Source: Nocardioides litoris (GTDB taxonomy: Bacteria > Actinomycetota > Actinomycetes > Propionibacteriales > Nocardioidaceae). From it: a stretch of DNA of 64,000 bases. The DNA lies in assembly GCF_006346315.1 (NCBI RefSeq), contig NZ_VDMR01000001.1:1-64000 (forward strand), in the 5' to 3' direction. Positions 25,610-34,445 of this stretch are shown one piece after another. The notes below the pieces were generated by a model. The model did no database searches and was not told the DNA's origin. It saw only the letters and a list, made by a program, of their open reading frames with translations. Numbering within the stretch: position 1 is the first letter of the stretch; each line of letters opens with the position of its first letter. The position numbers and the translations under genes were made by a program.

Positions 25610-26680
25610 GTGTCCAGCTCCGCCCGGGCCGACTTCCACGCCCTGCGCGTGCGCGAGGTCGAGCCCCTGACCGACGACGCGGCCGCGGTGACCTTCGAGG
25701 TGCCCGACGACCTGGCCGCGGAGTTCGCGTTCGTGCCCGGTCAGTCGCTGACCCTGCGCAAGGTCGTCGACGGCGTCGAGCACCGCCGCCAGTACTCCAT
25801 CAGCGCCCCCGCCGGCGGCCCGCCCCGCGTCGGCGTCCGGGAGATCCCCGACGGCCTGTTCAGCCGGTGGCTCGTCCGCGACGTCCGACCCGGCGACACC
25901 GTCGAGGTGCAGGTGCCCGGCGGCCGGTTCTGCCCCGACCCCGCGGTGCTCGAGGGGGGCCGCCACCTGTGCGTGGCCGCCGGCTCGGGCATCACGCCGA
26001 TGCTCTCGGTGGCCTCCAGCGTGCTGGCCGCCGGCGGCCACGTGACCCTGCTCTACGGCAACCGCACCAGCGGGTCGGTGATGTTCGCCGAGGAGCTGGC
26101 CGACCTGAAGAACCGCTTCGGCCCGCAGCTGCAGCTGGTCCACGTGCTCAGCCGCGAGCCCCGCGACGTCGAGCTCTTCTCGGGCCGCCTCGACGCCGAC
26201 CGGCTGCACCGGCTGCTCACCACGGTCGCCCCCGCGGCGTCGTACGACCACGTGTGGCTGTGCGGGCCCCACGCCATGATCGAGGACGCCCGCACCGTGC
26301 TGGCCGACCTCGGCGTGCCCGCCGAGGCGGTCCACTTCGAGCTGTTCTTCGTCGATGCGCCGCCGCCCGAGCTGCACCGGGTCGAGGCCGAGCCGAGCGG
26401 CGAGACCGTCGAGGTCACCGTGGTGCTCGACGGCCTCACCGCCACCGCCCCGCTGCCGGTCGAGCAGACCGTCCTCGACGGCGCGGCCGTGATGCGCTCC
26501 GACCTGCCGTTCGCGTGCAAGGGCGGCGTGTGCGGCACCTGCCGGGCCAAGGTCACCGAGGGTGAGGTCGACATGCGCCGCAACTACGCGCTCGAGTCCG
26601 CCGAGGTCGAGGCCGGGTTCGTGCTGACCTGCCAGTCCTTCCCGCTCGGCGAGCGCGTGACCGTCGACTTCGACGCATGA
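25610..26680 (+). CDS. paaE: Phenylacetyl-CoA epoxidase reductase PaaE
   Basis: A 356-residue flavin and iron-sulfur reductase that passes electrons from NAD(P)H to the PaaA di-iron site. The FAD-binding motif RQYSIS lies near residue 60, the NAD-binding region contains AAGSGITPM near 125 and CGPHAMIEDAR near 220, and a plant-type 2Fe-2S domain at the C-terminus has CKGGVCGTC plus a distal Cys in LTCQS. The GTG start follows the paaD stop by one base, with AAGGAG upstream. The stop overlaps the next gene by four bases. Confidence 0.95.
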   Translation: MSSSARADFHALRVREVEPLTDDAAAVTFEVPDDLAAEFAFVPGQSLTLRKVVDGVEHRRQYSISAPAGGPPRVGVREIPDGLFSRWLVRDVRPGDTVEVQVPGGRFCPDPAVLEGGRHLCVAAGSGITPMLSVASSVLAAGGHVTLLYGNRTSGSVMFAEELADLKNRFGPQLQLVHVLSREPRDVELFSGRLDADRLHRLLTTVAPAASYDHVWLCGPHAMIEDARTVLADLGVPAEAVHFELFFVDAPPPELHRVEAEPSGETVEVTVVLDGLTATAPLPVEQTVLDGAAVMRSDLPFACKGGVCGTCRAKVTEGEVDMRRNYALESAEVEAGFVLTCQSFPLGERVTVDFDA

Positions 26681-27450
26681 GCGGGGTCGCCCGGCCGTCC
26701 GTGCGGGTCGAGGAGCACGACGACCGGGTCGTGCTCACCCTCGACCGGCCCGAGGTCCGCAACGCCATCGACCAGCAGATGGTCGACGAGCTGCACGCCG
26801 CCTGCGCGCTGCTCGAGGCCGAGCCCCGCGTCGCCCTGCTGCGCGGTGCCGGCGGGGTGTTCGCCGCCGGCGCCGACATCGCCCAGCTGCGCGAGCGCCG
26901 CCGTGACGACGCCCTGCGCGGCATCAACTCCGGGCTCTTCGACCGCGTCCGCCGCCTGCCCATGCCCACGATCGCCCTGGTCGAGGGCCACGCCCTCGGC
27001 GGCGGCGCCGAGCTGGCCTACGCCTGCGACTTCCGGGTCGGTGCGCCGACCACCCGGCTCGGCAACCCCGAGACCGGCCTCGGCATCCTCGCCGCGGCCG
27101 GCGCCGCCTGGCGGCTGGCCGAGCTGGTCGGCGAGCCGCTGGCCAAGGAGCTGCTGCTCACCGGCCGCGTCCTGGACGCCCAGGAGGCACGCTCGGTGCG
27201 GCTGCTGCACGAGGTCGTCGACGGCGGCGCCGACCACGCCGACCTCGCCGAGGCGCTGCTGGCCGCCGGCCACCGGTGGGCCGATCGGATCACCCGGCAG
27301 GCGCCGCTGGCCACCCGCCTGACCAAGGCCGTCTTCCACGCCCCCCGCGAGGCGCACCCGTTCGTCGACGACCTGGCCCAGGCCGTGCTGTTCGAGACCG
27401 AGGACAAGCGGGAGCGGATGACCGCCTTCCTGGAGCGGAGGACCCGATGA
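26677..27450 (+). CDS. Enoyl-CoA hydratase/isomerase (PaaF/PaaG-like)
   Basis: A 257-residue crotonase-fold enzyme. The oxyanion-hole segments are FAAGADIAQL near residue 67 and EGHALGGGAELAYACDF near 107; NPETGLG near 130 carries a catalytic Glu. In the phenylacetate pathway two such proteins act: PaaG isomerises the ring epoxide to the oxepin and PaaF hydrates 2,3-dehydroadipyl-CoA. Only one crotonase is in this window, and its sequence alone does not decide which step it does. It overlaps paaE and the dehydrogenase gene by four bases each. Confidence 0.88.
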   Translation: MSGVARPSVRVEEHDDRVVLTLDRPEVRNAIDQQMVDELHAACALLEAEPRVALLRGAGGVFAAGADIAQLRERRRDDALRGINSGLFDRVRRLPMPTIALVEGHALGGGAELAYACDFRVGAPTTRLGNPETGLGILAAAGAAWRLAELVGEPLAKELLLTGRVLDAQEARSVRLLHEVVDGGADHADLAEALLAAGHRWADRITRQAPLATRLTKAVFHAPREAHPFVDDLAQAVLFETEDKRERMTAFLERRTR

Positions 27451-28316
27451 GCGAGCCCACCCTGCCCACCCTGCCCACCCTGCCCACCCGCGTCGGCGTG
27501 TACGGCGGCGGCCGCATGGGCGCCGGCATCGCCCACGCCTTCCTGGCCGCGGGGTCATCGGCGACGGTCGTCGAGGTCGACGGGGCCGCCGCGACCGCCG
27601 CCCGCGACCGCGTCGTCGGCACGCTGACCGTGGCCCGCGACCGCGGCAAGCTCGACGGCGACCTCGACGAGGTCGTGGCCCGGCTCGACGTCACCCACGA
27701 CCCGGCTGCGCTGGCCGGGGCGGAGCTCGTGGTCGAGGCCGTGCCCGAGGACCCCGCCCTCAAGGCGTCGGTGCTGGCGCGCGTCGAGGCCGTGGCGCCC
27801 GACGCGGTGCTGGCCACCAACACCTCCTCGCTGTCGGTCGACGGCCTGGCCACCGCCGTACGCGCTCCCGAGCGCCTCGTCGGGCTGCACTTCTTCAACC
27901 CGGTCCCGGCCAGCGCCCTGGTGGAGGTGGTCGTCGGCTCGGCCACCGACCCCGCGCTGGTCACCCGCGCCCAGGCCTGGGTCGCCGCCCTCGGCAAGAC
28001 CGCGATCACCGTGCGCGACTCGCCGGGCTTCGCCTCCAGCCGCCTCGGCGTCGCCATCGCCCTGGAGGCCATGCGGATGGTCGAGGAGGGCGTCGCCTCC
28101 GCCGAGGACATCGACACCGCCATGACGCTCGGCTACAAGCATCCCGTCGGGCCGCTGCGCACCACCGACGTCGTCGGCCTCGACGTGCGCCTGGCCATCG
28201 CCGAGCACCTCGCCCGTGAGGTCGGACCGCGGTTCGAGCCGCCGCAGGTGCTGCGCGACCACGTCGCCGCGGGCCGCCTCGGCCGCAAGACCGGGCAGGG
28301 GTTCTTCGCGTGGTGA
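27447..28316 (+). CDS. paaH: 3-Hydroxyacyl-CoA dehydrogenase (PaaH-like)
   Basis: A 289-residue NAD-dependent dehydrogenase that would oxidise 3-hydroxyadipyl-CoA. The Rossmann motif is VGVYGGGRMGAGIAHAF. GLHFFNPVPASALVEVV carries the catalytic His, and the C-terminal domain (KHPVGPLRTTDVVGLD, GRKTGQGFFAW) is typical. It is single-domain, about 290 residues, like PaaH or FadB2, not the large fused enzymes. The N-terminus contains TLPTLPTLPT, encoded by three 9-base repeats at about 27462-27488, which lie before the fold begins. ATGA overlap upstream, GTGA overlap downstream. Confidence 0.9.
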   Translation: MSEPTLPTLPTLPTRVGVYGGGRMGAGIAHAFLAAGSSATVVEVDGAAATAARDRVVGTLTVARDRGKLDGDLDEVVARLDVTHDPAALAGAELVVEAVPEDPALKASVLARVEAVAPDAVLATNTSSLSVDGLATAVRAPERLVGLHFFNPVPASALVEVVVGSATDPALVTRAQAWVAALGKTAITVRDSPGFASSRLGVAIALEAMRMVEEGVASAEDIDTAMTLGYKHPVGPLRTTDVVGLDVRLAIAEHLAREVGPRFEPPQVLRDHVAAGRLGRKTGQGFFAW

Positions 28317-28726
28317 GCGCGCCGGACCCGCTCGAGACCTCCCGGCGCATGTGGGCCGTCGACCCCGCCTCGCGGTCGCTCGGCATGGAGCTGGTCGACC
28401 TCGGTGCCGGCACCGCGACGGTGGCCATGACCGTGCGCGACGACATGGTCAACGGCTACGCGATCGCCCACGGCGGTCTGGTCGCCACCCTGGCCGACAC
28501 CGCCTTCGCCATGGCCTGCAACTCCCGCGGCCGCACCACCGTGGCCTCCGGGTTCGACGTCACCTTCCTCGAGGCCGGCCGCGCCGGCGACCGCCTCGTC
28601 GCCCGGGCTCGCGAGACCGCGCTGCGCGGCCGCTCCGGCCTGTACGACGTCACCGTCACCCGCGAGGCCGACGGCGTCGTCGTCGCCGAGCTGCGCGGTC
28701 GCAGCCGCGCCGTCGACCGCGCCTGA
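28313..28726 (+). CDS. paaI: Hydroxyphenylacetyl-CoA thioesterase PaaI
   Basis: A 137-residue hotdog-fold thioesterase. The active-site segment reads NGYAIAHGGLVATLADTAFA, with the HGG and the catalytic Asp as in PaaI, and ends ACNSRG. PaaI removes CoA from dead-end hydroxyphenylacetyl-CoA or from stalled ring epoxide products, protecting the CoA pool. The tandem GTG GTG at 28310/28313 gives two possible starts; the second makes a GTGA overlap with the dehydrogenase stop. It is followed 50 bases later by paaK. Confidence 0.92.
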   Translation: MSAPDPLETSRRMWAVDPASRSLGMELVDLGAGTATVAMTVRDDMVNGYAIAHGGLVATLADTAFAMACNSRGRTTVASGFDVTFLEAGRAGDRLVARARETALRGRSGLYDVTVTREADGVVVAELRGRSRAVDRA

Positions 28727-28776
28727 CCGGCCGACCCACCCCCGCCGTACCCCGCCCCGTCGTACAGGAGAGACCC

Positions 28777-30084
28777 GTGCTCGACCTCAGCCCCCGCCCC
28801 GGTGACCTCGAGCCCATCGAGACCGCCTCGCTCGACGAGCTCCGCTCCCTCCAGCTCGACCGGCTGCAGTGGTCGGTGCGCCACGCCTACGACCACGTGC
28901 CGCACTACCGTCAGGCCCTCGACGCCGCGGGCGTGCATCCCGACGACGTCAAGGACCTCGCCGACCTGGCCAAGCTCCCCTTCACGACCAAGGCCGACCT
29001 GCGGGAGAACTACCCGTTCGGGATGTTCGCCGTCCCGCGTGAGCAGGTGTCGCGGGTGCACGCGTCGTCGGGCACGACCGGCAAGCCGACCGTCGTCGGC
29101 TACACGCGGGCCGACCTCGACACCTGGGCCACCGTGGTCGCCCGCAGCATCCGGGCCGCGGGCGGGCGCGCCGGTCACGTGCTGCACAACGCCTACGGCT
29201 ACGGCCTCTTCACCGGCGGCCTCGGCGCCCACTACGGCGCCGAGAAGCTCGGCTGCACCGTCGTCCCGGTCTCCGGTGGCATGACCGAGCGCCAGGTCCA
29301 GCTCATCGGCGACTTCCGGCCCGACATCATCATGGTGACGCCGTCGTACATGCTCTCGGTGGTCGACGAGATGGAGCGGCAGGGCATCGACCCGCGCTCG
29401 ACCTCGCTCGAGGTCGGCATCTTCGGGGCCGAGCCGTGGACCAACGACATGCGCCGCGAGATGGAGGAGCGGCTCGACATGCACGCCGTCGACATCTACG
29501 GCCTCTCGGAGGTGATCGGGCCCGGGGTCGCCAGCGAGTGCGTGGAGACCAAGGACGGCCTGCACGTCTGGGAGGACCACTTCTACCCCGAGGTCGTCGA
29601 CCCGGTCACCGGCGAGGTGCTGCCCGACGGCGAGGAGGGCGAGCTGGTGCTCACCTCGCTGACCAAGGAGGCCATGCCGGTGCTGCGCTACCGCACCCGT
29701 GACCTCACCCGGCTGCAGCCCGGCACCGCCCGCACGATGCGGCGGATGGAGAAGGTCACCGGCCGCACCGACGACATGATCATCCTGCGCGGCGTCAACC
29801 TGTTCCCGACCCAGGTCGAGGAGCTCGTGCTGACCCTGCCACCGCTCTCGCCGCACTTCCAGTGCATCCTCGAGCGCGAGGGCCACCTCGACTCCCTCAC
29901 CGTGCTCGTCGAGCGCCGCGAGCACGCCGCCGCCGACGCCGGTGACGCGGCCGGCGCCGAGCTGCGCCGCCTGGTCAAGGCCTCCATCGGCGTCAGCGTC
30001 GGCGTCGACGTCGTCGCCCCCGGCACCGTCGAGCGGTCGGTCGGCAAGATGCGCCGCATCGTCGACCGGCGACCGGTGCGCTGA
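28777..30084 (+). CDS. paaK: Phenylacetate-CoA ligase
   Basis: A 435-residue AMP-forming ligase that activates phenylacetate with ATP and CoA, the first step of the pathway. The P-loop is HASSGTTGKPTVVGYT near residue 93, the aromatic-site segment NAYGYGLFTGGLG, and YGLSEVIGPGVASEC near 245. The C-terminal lid contains GRTDDMIILRGVNLFPTQVE. The GTG start at 28777 follows CAGGAGAGA. A 50-base gap from paaI may hold a separate weak promoter. It is the last gene of the paa cluster; a thiolase (PaaJ) and a PaaR repressor are not in the window. Confidence 0.95.
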   Translation: MLDLSPRPGDLEPIETASLDELRSLQLDRLQWSVRHAYDHVPHYRQALDAAGVHPDDVKDLADLAKLPFTTKADLRENYPFGMFAVPREQVSRVHASSGTTGKPTVVGYTRADLDTWATVVARSIRAAGGRAGHVLHNAYGYGLFTGGLGAHYGAEKLGCTVVPVSGGMTERQVQLIGDFRPDIIMVTPSYMLSVVDEMERQGIDPRSTSLEVGIFGAEPWTNDMRREMEERLDMHAVDIYGLSEVIGPGVASECVETKDGLHVWEDHFYPEVVDPVTGEVLPDGEEGELVLTSLTKEAMPVLRYRTRDLTRLQPGTARTMRRMEKVTGRTDDMIILRGVNLFPTQVEELVLTLPPLSPHFQCILEREGHLDSLTVLVERREHAAADAGDAAGAELRRLVKASIGVSVGVDVVAPGTVERSVGKMRRIVDRRPVR

Positions 30085-30273
30085 GCGGTCGCCGACCCGA
30101 GGTCTTCGTCACGCCCAGGACCACTGGCGGCTCGACGGCACGGTGACGGCGCGCCGCCAGCTCCACCCTCGATCCACGTCCGGGCCACGCGCCGGTCACA
30201 GCGGCTCCACACGTGCGGTGCGTGGCGCTCGACGCGGTTGCCGCTCGTCGAGGCCAGGCGGGCCGCAGAGTCC

Positions 30274-30279
30274 TAGGAT
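30274..30279 (+). promoter_or_regulatory. Candidate -10 element of the GAF-SpoIIE gene
   Basis: TAGGAT lies nine bases before the ATG at 30289 and no Shine-Dalgarno is visible, so the transcript is probably leaderless or nearly so. The rest of the 200-base gap after paaK shows no gene or strong hairpin. Confidence 0.45.
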
Positions 30280-30288
30280 CGTCGCGCC

Positions 30289-32139
30289 ATGCCTGACCAG
30301 CACCTGCCGCCGTTGCCGGCCTCCGACCTCGGCCGCGAGCTCGGCACGTCGTTCGACCGCTACGCGCGGCTCGTGTGCCAGCTGCTGGGCGTGCCGGTCG
30401 CCCTGGCCACGGTCGTCGAGCCGGACCGGCAGGTGTTCTGCGGCCAGGTCGGCCTGGCCGAGCCGTGGGCGAGCCGCGGCGAGACCCCGCTCAGCCACAG
30501 CTTCTGCCAGTACGTCGTCGACGACGGGGCACCGCTGGTGATCACCGACGCGCGCGTCGACGAGCGGCTGCGGACCAACCTGGCGATCCAGGACCTCGGT
30601 GTCATCGCGTACGCCGGCCACCCGCTCACCGACCACACCGGTGCCGTCATCGGGTCGCTGTGCGCGATCGACACCGTGCCGCGGCGCTGGAGCACCGAGG
30701 AGCTCGACCGGCTCGCCGACCTGGCCGAGGCGTGCTCGGCCGAGATCGCCCAGCGCGGTCTGTCCCTCCTCGCGCGCGATGCGTGGTCCCGCGCCGACGA
30801 GAGCGACCGGCAGGCGCGGGTGCTGCTCGCCCTGAGCCACTCCCTGTCCGAGACGCGCACGCTCACCGACGTGGCCCGCGCGGTCGAGACGGTCTCGCGG
30901 GACCACTGGGGCAGCGACAAGGCGGCCATGTGGGTGCGGGCAGCGGGCGACGACCCGCAGGCCGACCCGGAGGGAGCGACGACGCGGTACCTGCTCCTCG
31001 CGGCCGCCGACGCCGTGAGCTGGGAGCTCGCCCGCGAGCACGCCCGGTTCGACACCACCGCGGACAACCCGATCGGGGCGGTCTACGCCAGCGGCGAGCC
31101 GCTGTTCTCCACCACCCGCGCCGACCACGACGACCGCTACCCACGCTTCCGCGGCGTCGGCACCGCCCAGGCCCGCGCCTACGTGCCCCTGCGCCACGGC
31201 GGCCAGGTGCTCGGCGTCCTCGTCCTGGCGTGGGAGGGCGAGCAGGCCTTCGACCGCGACGTGCGCGACACGCTCGCCGCGATGGCGCTCTACACCGCCC
31301 AGGCGGTCGCGCAGGCGCGGCTCCTCGACGAGCGGGCCCTCGTCGCGACCACCCTGCAGGAGGCGATGCTCACGCCCCTGCCCCGGATCGACGGCCTCGC
31401 CCTGGCCGCCCGCTACCGGCCCGCGGCGCTGCGCGAGCGCGTCGGCGGCGACTGGTACGACGCCGTCGCGCTGCCCAGCGGCGGCACGGCGCTCGTCATC
31501 GGCGACGTCGTGGGCCACGACATCGCGGCCGCGGCCACGATGGGCGCGCTGCGGACCACCCTGCGCACCCTGGGCCACGTCACCGAGCCGGGGCGTCCGG
31601 CCGAGGTCGTCGAGCGGTTCGAGGCGGTGGTCGGCGACCTCCTGCCCGAGGCGATGTGCACCCTGCTCTACGCCCAGGCACACCGCGTGGCTGACGGTGT
31701 CGACGGTGTCGACGGTGTCGACGGTGTCGGTGTGGCTGGTACTGCTGGTGCTGCTGGTGGTGGTGGCGGCGCGCTGACGGTGCGGTGGTCCAACGCGGGC
31801 CACCCGCTGCCCCTCCTGCTGCACGCCGACGGCACGACCTCCTGGCCCGTCGACGAGCACGACTCGATCATCGGCATGGTCCGCACCGCGCCCCGGCGCG
31901 ACGCCGTCTTGACCCTCCCGCCGGGGTCGACGCTGCTGCTGTTCACCGACGGCCTGGTCGAACGCCGCGGCGCCGTGCTCGACGACGGCATGACCGCGCT
32001 CGCCGACGCCGTGGCCCGGCACGCCGACCTCGCCCACCGCGACCTCGGCGCCCTTCTCGACGCCGTGCTCGCCGACCTCCTGCCGCCCCGGCACGGCGAC
32101 GACGTCGCCGTCATCGCCGCGAGGTGCGCGACCGCCTGA
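30289..32139 (+). CDS. GAF-GAF-SpoIIE PP2C-type serine phosphatase
   Basis: A 616-residue signalling phosphatase. Residues of about 20-160 and 190-345 are two GAF sensor domains. Residues from about 370 are a SpoIIE/RsbU-type PP2C phosphatase with the metal ligands in GGDWYDAV (386-393), IGDVVGHD (404-411), LLFTDGLVE (near 552) and GDDVAVIA (near 604). Such proteins usually dephosphorylate anti-sigma-factor antagonists; no STAS or HATPase partner is adjacent, so the target lies elsewhere. Between the phosphatase motifs is an insert with GVDGVDGVDGV followed by Ala/Gly runs, encoded by 9-base repeats at about 31696-31733. Confidence 0.9.
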   Translation: MPDQHLPPLPASDLGRELGTSFDRYARLVCQLLGVPVALATVVEPDRQVFCGQVGLAEPWASRGETPLSHSFCQYVVDDGAPLVITDARVDERLRTNLAIQDLGVIAYAGHPLTDHTGAVIGSLCAIDTVPRRWSTEELDRLADLAEACSAEIAQRGLSLLARDAWSRADESDRQARVLLALSHSLSETRTLTDVARAVETVSRDHWGSDKAAMWVRAAGDDPQADPEGATTRYLLLAAADAVSWELAREHARFDTTADNPIGAVYASGEPLFSTTRADHDDRYPRFRGVGTAQARAYVPLRHGGQVLGVLVLAWEGEQAFDRDVRDTLAAMALYTAQAVAQARLLDERALVATTLQEAMLTPLPRIDGLALAARYRPAALRERVGGDWYDAVALPSGGTALVIGDVVGHDIAAAATMGALRTTLRTLGHVTEPGRPAEVVERFEAVVGDLLPEAMCTLLYAQAHRVADGVDGVDGVDGVGVAGTAGAAGGGGGALTVRWSNAGHPLPLLLHADGTTSWPVDEHDSIIGMVRTAPRRDAVLTLPPGSTLLLFTDGLVERRGAVLDDGMTALADAVARHADLAHRDLGALLDAVLADLLPPRHGDDVAVIAARCATA

Positions 32140-32359
32140 CCGACTCGTGGCCTGGACGTCGGCGGTCGCATCCCCCGCTTCCCGTCCGGGGACCTCGTGG
32201 CCTTCCGGCCGATCTGGCGACCGCCCGACCCGGGTCCCCGCACGGGCAACCCGATGTCGTGTGGGACCGCGGCCGGCGCGTCTGCGACCGGCAGCCCGAT
32301 GGGCGGCGCGAGGGGCAACGGGCGCGTCAGTGTGCGCGGTCCGTCGAGGACAGCAGGCG
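32140..32359. other. Intergenic gap with no gene seen
   Basis: This stretch, between the SpoIIE-type phosphatase and the extended HNH reading frame, shows no motif-bearing frame. At about 32381-32398, just inside the frameshifted HNH tail, CGTCCG and CGGACG form a short 6-bp hairpin. The sequence looks like decayed flanking DNA of the HNH element. Confidence 0.4.
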
Positions 32360-33781
32360 TCAGTCCTTGACCGATGGGTCCGTCCGGCAGATCGGACGTG
32401 ACGACTGCCCCGCGCACCGGTGGTGGGCGGGGTGTGGGGCTCGGTGGTCAGGGTTCGGCGGAGCGGTCGACGGTGTACCTCGCGCCGGCGGGGGAGTGCC
32501 ACTCGAACACGCCGGGTCTGAGTTGCTGTAGGTCCAGGGGCTGTGGGTCTTGGCGCGGTGGTGGGCTCGGCAGAGCCGGGCGAGGTTGGATGAGCGGGTC
32601 TGGCCGCCGGAGTCGTGGGGCTGGATGTGGTCGCGGTCGGTGCGGCGTCGGTTGCAGTGGGGGAAGACGCAGCGCTGGTCGCGGAGGTCGACCTGCTCGG
32701 CCAGACGTGGTGAGGGCGTGTAGCCGGAGGAAGTGAGGTCGGCGGTGAGGTCGATGACGCGCTTGATGTGGACGTCGGCGGCCAGCCAGGCCGCGACCTG
32801 CTCGGCCAGGGCCTGCGCTGCGGTGGGGTCGCCGCCGGGGAGGTCGACGACCGGTGTGACGGTGACCGTCGTGCCGGGGTGGCGGCACCAGGCGGCGAGC
32901 TGCTCGGTGGTGATGGTGGAGCCGGTGGTCTCGACGACGTCGGAGTCCGAGCGCAGGTGCGCGTAGACAGTCACCCCGCGACCGGTGGTGGTCTCGAGGT
33001 CAAGGGCCAGCTGGGCGCGGGCGATCTCGCCGACGGCGAGGGCGCGGCGGGCGTCCCACGACTCATGGCACCCCAGCTCGCCGAGCTGGGCCGCCACACC
33101 GGCAACGGCGGTGTCGAGGTCGACCGCGTCGGCCAGGTCGAGGGTCCCGGTGACCTCGACGGTGCCGTCGATCGATCGGACGTGGTCGAGGTGGACGTCG
33201 AACCGCCGGTGCTCCAACGCCGCCAGACGCCGGCGCTCCACCTCCTCGGGGCCGTGGGTGGCGAGGGCGGAGGCGACGGTGCGGTCGACCTGGGCGAAGG
33301 TGCACGTGTGCGCGGTCGGGGCGAGCGCTCGGTCGACCTCGGCCGCACCCGCGGGCGGGAGCTGCTGGGTCTGCTCGGCGATCCGGAACGCCTTCCACAC
33401 CGGCACCTGCAGCGCGACGACCCGGGCCCACAAGCGGGGGAGGCGGTGGCGCAGCTCGAGCGCGTTGCCGACGTACACCGCGCACGAGTCGGGCGAGCGG
33501 CCGAGGACGCAGGCCAAGTCGTGGGTGTCGAACTCGCTGACCCACGGACACCCCGGCCCGCCGAGCTGCAGACCGGGCGTCATGGTGTGGACCGACGCCT
33601 CGGCCTCCGACACCTCATGAGCCGCGCACCAGTCCAGCACCGCGACCAGGGTCGCGACCTCCTCGCGCAGCATCCGCCCACGCGCGTCGGCCACGGCAGC
33701 GAGGGCCGGGTCGAGGAGGCGGCTGCTGCCTCCCGGCTGCGGGGGTCTGGAGACGGGCGCCGGGGCGCCCTCCTCGACCAC
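32360..33781 (-). CDS. DUF222/HNH endonuclease (13E12 family), C-terminal tail frameshifted
   Basis: A 473-residue protein with an N-terminal DUF222 helical domain and a C-terminal HNH nuclease motif: CVFPHCNRRRTDRDHIQPHD, then SSNLARLCRAHHRA. The HNH core is intact, but after SPWTY the frame departs from the expected tail. The neighbouring frame reads LRPGVFEWHSPAGARYTV and ends at 32448, matching the paralogue at 15683. One base lost near 32525-32530 explains this. The first dozen residues (VEEGAPAPVSRP) are encoded by the palindromic dispersed repeat, so the true start may be inside, near SSRLLDPALAAV. Likely a selfish or restriction-like nuclease family; biological role unproven. Confidence 0.78.
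   Translation of the reverse strand: MVEEGAPAPVSRPPQPGGSSRLLDPALAAVADARGRMLREEVATLVAVLDWCAAHEVSEAEASVHTMTPGLQLGGPGCPWVSEFDTHDLACVLGRSPDSCAVYVGNALELRHRLPRLWARVVALQVPVWKAFRIAEQTQQLPPAGAAEVDRALAPTAHTCTFAQVDRTVASALATHGPEEVERRRLAALEHRRFDVHLDHVRSIDGTVEVTGTLDLADAVDLDTAVAGVAAQLGELGCHESWDARRALAVGEIARAQLALDLETTTGRGVTVYAHLRSDSDVVETTGSTITTEQLAAWCRHPGTTVTVTPVVDLPGGDPTAAQALAEQVAAWLAADVHIKRVIDLTADLTSSGYTPSPRLAEQVDLRDQRCVFPHCNRRRTDRDHIQPHDSGGQTRSSNLARLCRAHHRAKTHSPWTYSNSDPACSSGTPPPARGTPSTAPPNPDHRAPHPAHHRCAGQSSRPICRTDPSVKD
33744..33781. repeat. Palindromic dispersed repeat, HNH copy
   Basis: GGTCTGGAGAC, then GGGCGCC-GG-GGCGCCC, then TCCTCGACCAC. This is the same element as the copies at 41828 and 42001, but the outer base pair of the stem is G-C instead of A-T, so pairing is kept. 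Here it forms the apparent 5' end of the HNH gene. Confidence 0.65.
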
Positions 33782-33805
33782 TGCTGCGAGCCCGCCCGCG
33801 CGGGC

Positions 33806-34381
33806 CTACCGCGGCCGGGCGCCCTCGAGCAGCAGGTCGACGATGCCCTCGACCTCGTCCTCGCGGGGGGCCGAGCCTCGCCAGACGAGGCGGTAGAAGG
33901 CGGAAGCCGCCAGCAGGTCGAGCAGGGCCTCCAGGTCGACGTCGGGCCGCACCTCGCCCCGGTCCTGGGCGGCCCGGGCGTGCTCGAGTCCCTCGGCGCG
34001 GTCCTGGGCGAGCGAGGCGGCGAAGGCGTCGTCGATGCCGGGGTGGCCGGTGGCCGCGGCCATCAGCTCGGCCGCCTGGCGGCGCAGGGCCGGCTCGGCC
34101 TGCATGCCGCGCGCGGTCACCGTGAGGCGGGCGACCATCCACGCCCGCAGCGAGCCCGGCCCGACCTCGACGAGCCGGGCGCCCACCTCTGGACGGGGGC
34201 TGATGGTGGCCAGGATGACCTCGTCGACGTCGTCGTACCGGCGGTTGACCGAGGGGAGGCCGACCCCTGCGCGCCTCGCGACGGCCGCGCGGGTCATGCC
34301 GGCCCGGCCGACCTCGCCGAGCAGCTCGACGCAGGCGCGCGCGACCTTGTCGTCGATCGAGGGGTCGCGCGGTCGGGCCAC
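33806..34381 (-). CDS. TetR-family transcriptional regulator
   Basis: A 191-residue regulator. The N-terminal helix-turn-helix reads VARACVELLGEVGRAGMTRA followed by VARRAGVGLPSVNRRYDDVDE, and the C-terminal ligand domain is helical with LRRQAAELMAAATGHPGI, as in the TetR C-terminal group that follows an LTVTARGM region. The GTG at 34381 is chosen because the perfect palindrome at 34386-34405 lies immediately upstream; a longer frame would be translated through it. It probably represses itself and the divergent small gene. Ligand unknown. Confidence 0.85.
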   Translation of the reverse strand: MARPRDPSIDDKVARACVELLGEVGRAGMTRAAVARRAGVGLPSVNRRYDDVDEVILATISPRPEVGARLVEVGPGSLRAWMVARLTVTARGMQAEPALRRQAAELMAAATGHPGIDDAFAASLAQDRAEGLEHARAAQDRGEVRPDVDLEALLDLLAASAFYRLVWRGSAPREDEVEGIVDLLLEGARPR

Positions 34382-34385
34382 GCCT

Positions 34386-34405
34386 GTTACGTTATTACAC
34401 GTAAC
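34386..34405. promoter_or_regulatory. Perfect palindromic operator of the TetR gene
   Basis: GTTACGT and ACGTAAC, perfect 7-bp arms around TATTAC, four bases upstream of the TetR start and 40 bases upstream of the divergent ATG at 34446. The site covers AT-rich -10-like sequence in both directions, which is rare in this GC-rich DNA, so binding would block both promoters. Confidence 0.75.
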
Positions 34406-34445
34406 GAAACCGAGGCGTTCGACGCGCCGACGAGAAGGGAGCAGC

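Noticed and set aside
33806..34381. This TetR gene as PaaR
   Set aside because: Its own palindrome (GTTACGT/ACGTAAC) is unlike the paa operator (GACCG/CGGTC), and a phosphatase and an HNH gene lie between.
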